Assembly (NCBI GenBank): GCA_050249355.1
Contig: JBFWQQ010000053.1
Location: 1-12,144, forward strand
Origin: CAZAQK01 sp050249355
GTDB lineage: Bacteria > Pseudomonadota > Alphaproteobacteria > Rickettsiales > SXRF01
DNA length: 12,144 nt
Reading direction: 5' to 3'
The notes under the pieces are model-generated. The model did not search any database. It worked only from the letters and a program-made list of their open reading frames with translations, and was not told the DNA's origin. This document shows positions 6,287 to 12,144 of this stretch, piece by piece (positions within the stretch are counted from its first letter, which is position 1; each line of letters begins with the position of its first letter). Made by a program: the position numbers and the translations under genes.

Positions 6287-7513
6287 ATGGCACACGCCCC
6301 CAAAACACAAGAACCCGGTATCATAGGCTGGATAGAATACCGCTTGCCAGTGTTCTCATTTCTGGATAGCAGCCTTGGCAGCAAATATCCGGCGCCACGC
6401 AACCTGAATTACTGGTGGAATTTTGGGTCGATCGCAGGGCTGTGCCTGGTGGTTCAGATCCTTACCGGCCTGTTCCTCGCCATGCATTACACCCCGCATG
6501 TCGATATGGCGTTCGACAGCGTGGAAAAGATTATGCGTTCGGTCAATTACGGCTGGTTGCTGCGTTATACGCATGCAGTTGGCGCATCGATGTTTTTTGT
6601 GGTGGTGTATATCCATATTTTCCGCGGGTTGTATTACGGCTCGTACAAAACCCCGCGTGAGCTGCTGTGGTGGCTGGGCCTTGTCATATTCGTGCTCATG
6701 ATGGCAACGGCGTTCATGGGCTATGTGCTGCCTTGGGGCCAGATGAGCTTTTGGGGCGCGACGGTGATCACTAACCTGTTCTCGGCCATTCCCGGGGCCG
6801 GTGAAGCGATCGTGAACTGGCTGTGGGGCGGTTTCTCCGTAGACAACCCAACACTCAACCGTTTCTTCGCGCTGCACTTCCTGCTGCCGTTCGTTATCGT
6901 GGGTGTGGTAGTGTTCCATATCTGGGCGCTGCACCAGCACGGTTCCAACAACCCGCTGGGCATCGACGTGAAAACCCCGCAGGACACGATTCCGTTCCAC
7001 CCGTACTACACGGTGAAAGATGCGTTCGGCCTAGGCGTCTTCTTCCTGATTTTTGCGTGGTTCATTTTCTTCTCGCCCAACTCGCTCGGCCATCCGGACA
7101 ACTACATCCCGGCTGATCCGCTGGTAACCCCGCCGCATATTGTGCCCGAATGGTACTTCCTGCCGTTTTACGCGATTCTGCGCGCGATACCGGATAAACT
7201 GCTGGGTGTGGTCGCGATGTTCGCCGCCATCCTTATTTTCTTCTTCCTGCCGTGGATCGACCGCTCGAAAGTGCGCAGCGCCAGCTTCCGACCGACCTAC
7301 AAGCTGATGTTCTGGGTGTTTCTGGCCGATTGTGTATTGCTTGGCTATATCGGCAGCCAGCCGCCCGAAGGCATCTATATCCTTATCGGTCAGCTGGCCA
7401 CCGCCTACTATTTCGCACATTTTGCGATCCTGTGGTTCATCAGCCCGAGAGAAAAAACCCTGCCGGTGCCGCAAAGCATCAGCAAGGCCGTGTTAACCAG
7501 CTCGCAGCATTAA
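6287..7513 (+). CDS. petB: Cytochrome b subunit of the bc1 complex
   Basis: The membrane core of complex III: oxidises ubiquinol at the outer Qo site and reduces quinone at the inner Qi site through two b haems. The 408-residue protein has the full-length undivided form with eight membrane helices. Haem ligands are His96 and His110 in helix B and His197 and His211 in helix D, both spaced 14 as in bc1 rather than b6f proteins. Other landmarks are GYVLPWGQMSFWGATVITN (145-163), the Qo-site PEWY (287-290) and WFISPRE near the C-terminus. ATG 6287 gives the expected N-terminus, although the 5-base spacer after petA has no good Shine-Dalgarno, suggesting coupled translation. Confidence 0.97.
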   Translation: MAHAPKTQEPGIIGWIEYRLPVFSFLDSSLGSKYPAPRNLNYWWNFGSIAGLCLVVQILTGLFLAMHYTPHVDMAFDSVEKIMRSVNYGWLLRYTHAVGASMFFVVVYIHIFRGLYYGSYKTPRELLWWLGLVIFVLMMATAFMGYVLPWGQMSFWGATVITNLFSAIPGAGEAIVNWLWGGFSVDNPTLNRFFALHFLLPFVIVGVVVFHIWALHQHGSNNPLGIDVKTPQDTIPFHPYYTVKDAFGLGVFFLIFAWFIFFSPNSLGHPDNYIPADPLVTPPHIVPEWYFLPFYAILRAIPDKLLGVVAMFAAILIFFFLPWIDRSKVRSASFRPTYKLMFWVFLADCVLLGYIGSQPPEGIYILIGQLATAYYFAHFAILWFISPREKTLPVPQSISKAVLTSSQH

Positions 7514-7527
7514 TGGGACAAAAGCAT

Positions 7528-8286
7528 ATGAAACGAACTGCAACGTTGTTTTTTAGCGTTATCTTTGCTGCAAGTGCTGCACTCGCTTCTTCAGACAATC
7601 AGAAGTACCCCAAACAGGTGCACTGGTCATTTGATGGCATGCTCGGTAAGGTGGACAAGCAATCGGCCCAACGCGGATTTCAGGTGTATAAGGAGGTATG
7701 CGCGGCTTGCCATGGACTGGAGCGCGTGGCGTTCCGCAATTTGCATGATCTTGGCTTCACCGAAGCAGAAATAAAAGCGCTGGCGGCGGAATCCACCATC
7801 GCGGACGGCCCGAATGACGAAGGGGAAATGTTTGACCGCGCAGGACTGCCTTCCGATTATTTCCCATCGCCTTATGCCAACGTGAATGCTGCACGCGCTG
7901 CCAACAACGGCGCGTATCCGCCTGACCTCAGCCTGATCGTGAAGGCGCGCCCTAACGGTGCAAACTACCTGTACTCGCTGATGAGCGGATACGGTGAGCC
8001 TCCTGCGGATCACCATGTACCGGACGGTATGTATTACAACCCCTATTTCGCCGGTGGTAACATTGCCATGCCGGCCCCGCTGTCTGATGACCGGGTGGTG
8101 TATGAGGATGGTACCAGCGCCACTACCGACCAGATGTCCCGTGACGTTGTGAACTTCCTGCAATGGGCGGCAGAGCCTGAAATGGAAGAGCGCAAACAGA
8201 TGGGCATTAAAGTGTTGATATATCTCGCCATTACCACCATCTTCCTGTATATTGCCATGCGTCATATATGGAAGAGAGTGCATTAA
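7528..8286 (+). CDS. petC: Cytochrome c1 subunit of the bc1 complex
   Basis: Accepts electrons from the Rieske protein and passes them to soluble or membrane cytochrome c. The 252-residue protein has a Sec signal peptide (MKRTATLFFS... with cleavage after about ALA, 18-20), a covalent c-haem site CAACH (58-62), the probable axial Met181 in AMPAPL, and a C-terminal membrane anchor (about 227-245) followed by basic residues. PPDLSLI (131-137) and YNPYFAGG (170-177) are also family-typical. ATG 7528 is preferred because it starts the signal peptide and follows GGGA at 7515-7518; an in-frame ATG at 7513 overlapping the petB stop would add only five residues. Confidence 0.96.
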   Translation: MKRTATLFFSVIFAASAALASSDNQKYPKQVHWSFDGMLGKVDKQSAQRGFQVYKEVCAACHGLERVAFRNLHDLGFTEAEIKALAAESTIADGPNDEGEMFDRAGLPSDYFPSPYANVNAARAANNGAYPPDLSLIVKARPNGANYLYSLMSGYGEPPADHHVPDGMYYNPYFAGGNIAMPAPLSDDRVVYEDGTSATTDQMSRDVVNFLQWAAEPEMEERKQMGIKVLIYLAITTIFLYIAMRHIWKRVH

Positions 8287-8289
8287 GGT

Positions 8290-10503
8290 TTGGCCAACAC
8301 AAATATCACGACAATAAAAACCACTCTACTCGTCATGTGCAGCGCCTTTGTTGGCGGCATCGCGCATGCGCAGACCTCTTTTCGCGTTGAACCAACCCAG
8401 GCGTTTCCTAAAGCGCGCATCGACGTGAATCCGGGAGTAGACGAGAAATCCCCCGTGCTGCTGGAAGCAAACGACCTGTATTACGATCATAATGCCGGCA
8501 TCGTGATAGCTACCGGTGTAGTGGAAATTATTCAGAACGATACTATCGTGATCGCAGACCAGCTTATCTACGATCAGGAACAGGATCGCCTATTCGCGCG
8601 CGGCAATGTCAGCATGCTGGAGCCGACCGGCAACGTGTATTTTGCTGATAATATCGAGCTGGAAAAAGAAATGAAAACCGGTGTCATCAACCAGTTCAAG
8701 GCGCGGCTGTCCGATGATTCGTTGTTCGCGGCGCGGCAGGCACAGCGAATCGATGAGAATACCATAGAACTGCAACAGGCAGTGTATTCGCCCTGCAAGG
8801 TGTGCAATGACGAAGGCGAGGCGCGTGCGCCACTATGGCAGATAAAGGCCGATCATGTGACGGTCGACAACGAAGAACAGAAAGTGATCTACGAGAATGC
8901 CTATTTTGAAACCTATGGCATGCCGGTGTTCTACACGCCCTACATATCACACCCGACACCCAACGCCGACAACCAGAGCGGTTTTTTGGTTCCGGAATAC
9001 GAACATACCAACAATCTGGGTTCGGTGGTTAAAATTCCGGTATATTATGCGATCGCCCCAGATAAGGACGCAACCATCACTCCGATATACACCACGCTGG
9101 AAGGTTTGGTGATGGCCGGGGAATACCGCCAGCGCTTCAATACCGGAACGCTGCGCATGGACGGCAGCATCACGTATCCGTCGGATCGTGATGCCAGCGG
9201 CGCGCGCAGTACCGGTCGCACGGTGCGCGGCAACATCAATGCGCTGGGCGATTTCTCGCTGGACGAGAATTATAAATGGGGGTTCGACATACAGCGCGTC
9301 ACCGACGACACATACCTGCGCCGTTACAATTTCAGCTATGATACCTTGCTTACTTCCACGGCCTACATGGAAGGTTATAACTTTGTAGGTGGCGGCCAGC
9401 GTAGCTATGGCGTGGTGCGTGGGCTGGCATTCCAGGGCCTTACAGCACAGGATAACTCGTCGCAAACCCCAACGGTCTTTCCGCTTGGGGATTTCACCTA
9501 TGAAAGTGATCCGGGGATATATAATTCGCGCGTGCTGTTCGACGCTAACACCATGCTGCTGCACCGTGATGACGGGGCAAAGAGCCGGCGCGCTTCCGGC
9601 GCGCTGGGGTGGAAGCTGCCCTATATCACCGACGATGGCCAGCTGATAGAATTCACTGCGCGCACCCGTGCTGATGTGTATTCGGTGGAAGACCAGCTGC
9701 TTTCCAGCGGTGAAGATTTTCAGGGCGTAACCGGCCGTGTGATTCCAGAGGCTATCGCAAAATGGCGCTATCCGTTCATCAACCAGTGGGAAGATGGCAG
9801 CATGCTGATCGAGCCGGTGGTAATGGCAGCCATCAGCGCACCGGGAGGCAATCCCGAAGAGATACCCAACGAAGACAGCCTGGTGCCGGAATTTACCGAT
9901 ACCAACCTCTTTGAGTATAACCGCTATCCGGGCTATGACCGGGTGGAAACCGGCCCGCGTGTGAGCTATGGCGTGCAGGGACAGGCGCAAATGTATCATA
10001 ATAAATATGTGAACTGGCTGTTCGGCCAGCATTACCGCAGCGAAACCGACCGCAATTTCCCGTTCTCCAACGAAGTTGACAGCCATTTCTCCGACTATGT
10101 CGGCCATGTAGGTTTCTCTGCCAGCCCGCTTAATCTTGCCTACCGCTTCCGCCTCGACAAGGATGAATTCTCGCCCAAGCGCAGCGAGATCGACGCCAGT
10201 TTCGACTATAAATGGATGACACTTGCCGGCGCATACCTGCTGTTGGACAACGACCCTATCCTTGCCGATCGTGAACAGGCGGTAGGCAGCAGCAGCGTTC
10301 GCCTTTCCAAAAACTGGTCATGGCAGTCGGCGGCCAACCGTAACCTGCTTACCGATGAATGGGTATCGCTATCTACGGGCTTGACCTATGCCGACGAATG
10401 TACCAACGTAAGCATGATCGCAGGGCGGCAATTCACGCGCGACCGCGACATTGAGCCGACCACGACGTTTTTATTCAGGATAGCCTTTAAGAATCTGAAC
10501 TGA
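8290..10503 (+). CDS. lptD: LPS-assembly outer membrane protein LptD
   Basis: Outer-membrane beta-barrel that, with the lipoprotein LptE, inserts LPS into the outer leaflet. The 737-residue protein has a signal peptide (cleavage after AHA, about residue 27), an N-terminal periplasmic OstA/LptA-like jelly-roll domain (about 55-165, with repeats such as YYDHNAGIVIATGVVEI), then the LptD barrel. SPCKVC (167-172) followed by PLWQIKADHV and YTPYISHPTPN...SGFLVPEY are typical of alphaproteobacterial LptD. Cys169, Cys172 and Cys704 may form the disulfides that link plug domain and barrel. It ends in an aromatic-rich strand. The start is TTG at 8290, 3 bases after petC, because a petC stop lies just upstream in the same frame; ATG 8335 would leave too short a signal peptide. 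Confidence 0.93.
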   Translation: MANTNITTIKTTLLVMCSAFVGGIAHAQTSFRVEPTQAFPKARIDVNPGVDEKSPVLLEANDLYYDHNAGIVIATGVVEIIQNDTIVIADQLIYDQEQDRLFARGNVSMLEPTGNVYFADNIELEKEMKTGVINQFKARLSDDSLFAARQAQRIDENTIELQQAVYSPCKVCNDEGEARAPLWQIKADHVTVDNEEQKVIYENAYFETYGMPVFYTPYISHPTPNADNQSGFLVPEYEHTNNLGSVVKIPVYYAIAPDKDATITPIYTTLEGLVMAGEYRQRFNTGTLRMDGSITYPSDRDASGARSTGRTVRGNINALGDFSLDENYKWGFDIQRVTDDTYLRRYNFSYDTLLTSTAYMEGYNFVGGGQRSYGVVRGLAFQGLTAQDNSSQTPTVFPLGDFTYESDPGIYNSRVLFDANTMLLHRDDGAKSRRASGALGWKLPYITDDGQLIEFTARTRADVYSVEDQLLSSGEDFQGVTGRVIPEAIAKWRYPFINQWEDGSMLIEPVVMAAISAPGGNPEEIPNEDSLVPEFTDTNLFEYNRYPGYDRVETGPRVSYGVQGQAQMYHNKYVNWLFGQHYRSETDRNFPFSNEVDSHFSDYVGHVGFSASPLNLAYRFRLDKDEFSPKRSEIDASFDYKWMTLAGAYLLLDNDPILADREQAVGSSSVRLSKNWSWQSAANRNLLTDEWVSLSTGLTYADECTNVSMIAGRQFTRDRDIEPTTTFLFRIAFKNLN

Positions 10504-10504
10504 T

Positions 10505-11770
10505 ATGCAGCGAATATTTTTGTTTCTAGCCGGCCTGCTGACCGCAGATGCCGCACTGGCCGCCGAACCCAAACCGCTGGGGTTGGATATTGCCGCCATC
10601 GTGGATGATGAGGTGATCAGCACATACGATGTGAACAGCCGCGTGCAATTTGTGATTGTTACCACCAACCTGCCCAATACCAAGGATGTGCGCGAAGGTA
10701 TACGCCCACAGGTGCTGCGGTCGTTGATCAACGAACAGCTGCAGCTGCAGCACACTAAAAAAGAAGGTATTGAGGTAAGCGACCAGGAGATCACGCGCGC
10801 CATAGCCAATATCGAAAAACAGCGCAACATGAGTGACGGTGCTATCTTCCGCATGCTCGACAAGAACAACATCCCGCGTCAGGCGTTTTCCGACCAGATA
10901 CGCGCCCAGTTGGCCTGGGGCAAGATCGTGATAGGGCGTTTGCGTCCGCAGGTGAATGTAAGTGACGAAGAAGTACGCAAGGCGCGCATCAGGCCTGTGC
11001 CCGAAGTACCCGAAGAAGAGATGCGCATAGCGGTATTGCTGTTGCCGGTGGAAAAGGCCGGGCAGGAAGCAGAAGTGAAAAAGGCGGCCGAAAGGTTGTC
11101 CGGCGAGATCCGCAAGGGCGCAAGTTTTGAAGAAGTGTACCGGCAGTTTTCCGGGCTTTCATCTGGCTCGAATCCCGATACGTTCTGGGTCAAGCCGGGC
11201 CAGCTCGACCCGTTGGTCAGCCGCGTGTTGGCTGGGGCACGCGCCGATATGACCACGCCGCCGGTGCGCACGCGGGATGGCTATCTGATCGTCAAGGTAT
11301 ATGAAACGCGGGCGGTAGGCGGCACCAAGGAAAGCGAAACCGAGGTGTTGCTAAAAGAGATCGTGCTGCGCCTGAAGCAGGATGCATCGCAGCAGGAGGC
11401 GAACCTGTTGCTCGGTATAGGTGAGGAAGTGGCGAAACATCCCGGCACCTGTGAAGAACAAGGCATCGCCAGTATTGATAACATGGAGGATGTTGATATT
11501 GAAGTGCGGCACCGCCGCAGCGGGATTTCAGAGCTTCCACCGGCCATTCGCATCATTGCGGAGAACCTGCAGGTAGGGGATATTTCCACGCCGTTTGCCA
11601 GCTCCGAAGGCATCCGCCTGTTCATGCTATGCGAAAAGAAAACGGCCAAGAAAAAGGAAGTGCAGTTCGAACAGCTGGTTGATCTGCTGTTCCAGCAGAA
11701 GCTGGAGCTGGAAGCACAGAAGTACCTGCGCAACCTGCGGCGCGAAGCCTTTATCGATATCCGTGATTAA
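10505..11770 (+). CDS. surA: SurA-like periplasmic chaperone with parvulin-type domain
   Basis: Periplasmic chaperone that escorts outer-membrane beta-barrel proteins, LptD among them, to the assembly machinery. The 421-residue protein has a Sec signal peptide (cleavage near ALA, 17-19), an N-terminal SurA domain starting with IAAIVDDEVISTYDVNSR (29-46) and running to about 150, a parvulin-like domain (about 172-268, ending RTRDGYLIVKVYE), and a second, weakly conserved region before a C-terminal helix (about 388-415). Where active parvulins have GGDLGW this domain reads SNPDTFWV (222-229), so peptidyl-prolyl isomerase activity is doubtful; chaperone function does not need it. It starts 1 base after lptD, supporting the partnership. 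Its stop interlocks with the convergent zur-like gene. Confidence 0.88.
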   Translation: MQRIFLFLAGLLTADAALAAEPKPLGLDIAAIVDDEVISTYDVNSRVQFVIVTTNLPNTKDVREGIRPQVLRSLINEQLQLQHTKKEGIEVSDQEITRAIANIEKQRNMSDGAIFRMLDKNNIPRQAFSDQIRAQLAWGKIVIGRLRPQVNVSDEEVRKARIRPVPEVPEEEMRIAVLLLPVEKAGQEAEVKKAAERLSGEIRKGASFEEVYRQFSGLSSGSNPDTFWVKPGQLDPLVSRVLAGARADMTTPPVRTRDGYLIVKVYETRAVGGTKESETEVLLKEIVLRLKQDASQQEANLLLGIGEEVAKHPGTCEEQGIASIDNMEDVDIEVRHRRSGISELPPAIRIIAENLQVGDISTPFASSEGIRLFMLCEKKTAKKKEVQFEQLVDLLFQQKLELEAQKYLRNLRREAFIDIRD

Positions 11771-12144
11771 TGCGGTCCGCAGCCGCTGCAGTATACCGGC
11801 AGCTCTATGACCGCGTGATCGGTAATATTGACCCCCATCTTCTTCAGCTGCTTCAGATGCCGCGTGATGGATTCATCGGCCAGCTCCGTGGTCTTTTTGC
11901 AATCCCTGCATACGGTGATGGTGGACAGTGCGTGCTCATGCTGCTGGTTGCAGGCCATGTAGGCATTGAGCTGTTCTACCCGGTGGATGCTATCGTCAGC
12001 CAGCAGTTTCTCCAGCGCCCGGTACACGATCGGCGGGCTTCTAACCCCCTGTTTTTTCAGCCTATCCAGTATCACATAGGCGCTGAGTGGGCGTGATTCA
12101 GCTTGCAGCACCTCAAATACAAGCTGGCGGGCGGACTTGGAAGT
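11767..12144 (-). CDS. zur: Fur-family metal-responsive repressor, probably Zur (start beyond window)
   Basis: A zinc-dependent transcription repressor of the Fur family, most like Zur, which represses zinc-uptake genes. 125 residues are visible and the frame remains open to the window edge, so the first 20-40 residues are missing; the GTG at 12111 is internal. Visible parts are the end of the winged helix (PLSAYVILDRLKK, then SPPIVYRALEKLL, the likely recognition helix), the Zur-like HRVEQLNAYMAC, a CRDC pair and a C-terminal CSGC pair that form the structural zinc site, and a HEH segment in the regulatory metal region. PPIVYRAL in place of the TVYR of Fur, and NAYxAC, favour Zur over Fur. 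Its TAA shares bases 11767-11770 with the surA stop. Confidence 0.82.
   Translation of the reverse strand, partial: TSKSARQLVFEVLQAESRPLSAYVILDRLKKQGVRSPPIVYRALEKLLADDSIHRVEQLNAYMACNQQHEHALSTITVCRDCKKTTELADESITRHLKQLKKMGVNITDHAVIELPVYCSGCGPH

Noticed and set aside
8947..10107. Long minus-strand open frame (386 codons) opposite lptD
   Set aside because: It is antisense to a well-supported lptD, has no recognisable motifs and reflects the codon bias of the opposite strand.
1..12144. CRISPR array, tRNA, rRNA, transposase or phage genes
   Set aside because: I found no regularly spaced repeats, tRNA-like cloverleaf, rRNA-like tract or mobile-element coding sequence.

Overview
The window looks like the chromosome of an aerobic, Gram-negative alphaproteobacterium of moderate GC content. 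The signs are a petABC cytochrome bc1 operon of the mitochondrial/alphaproteobacterial type (undivided 408-residue cytochrome b, TAT-dependent Rieske protein, membrane-anchored cytochrome c1), a trmL-hemF pair pointing away from it, an alphaproteobacterial-type adenosine kinase, and lipopolysaccharide functions (kdsB, lptD). I cannot name a genus. Genes are packed very tightly: three convergent gene pairs are separated by 23 bases, by 4 bases, or overlap, and I see no convincing intrinsic terminator.

Layout. 122-1814 (+): kdsB (Kdo activation for LPS), then a translationally coupled PfkB-family adenosine kinase. 1819-2460 (-): an unrecognised 213-residue protein. 2539-3843 (+): an AmpG-like permease for cell-wall muropeptide recycling. 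3867-5326 (-): trmL followed by hemF with an ATGA overlap. 5394-5621 (+): a small one-helix membrane protein of unknown function. 5718-11770 (+): petA-petB-petC-lptD-surA, with gaps of 5, 14, 3 and 1 bases, behind a good sigma70-type promoter (TTGAAA, 16 bases, TATAGA). 11767-12144 (-): a Fur-family regulator, probably Zur, whose start lies beyond the window edge; its stop codon interlocks with that of surA.

How the genes work together. PetABC is complex III of the aerobic chain, and HemF makes haem precursors using oxygen. LptD (LPS insertion) and SurA (periplasmic chaperone for beta-barrels such as LptD) are outer-membrane assembly partners that here appear to share a transcript with the bc1 complex. 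KdsB and AmpG also serve the envelope.

The most unusual structure is inside hemF. Two imperfect copies (about 81% identical) of a 57-58 bp sequence lie within the reading frame, one just after the start codon and one about 60 residues later. Each carries a conserved 12 bp hairpin core and adds about 19 residues with a shared SAD-centred peptide. This resembles the behaviour of Rickettsia palindromic elements and may be a small protein-compatible repeat family in this genome. A second point of interest is a perfect 11 bp tandem repeat upstream of the small membrane protein, whose core recurs in the petABC promoter.
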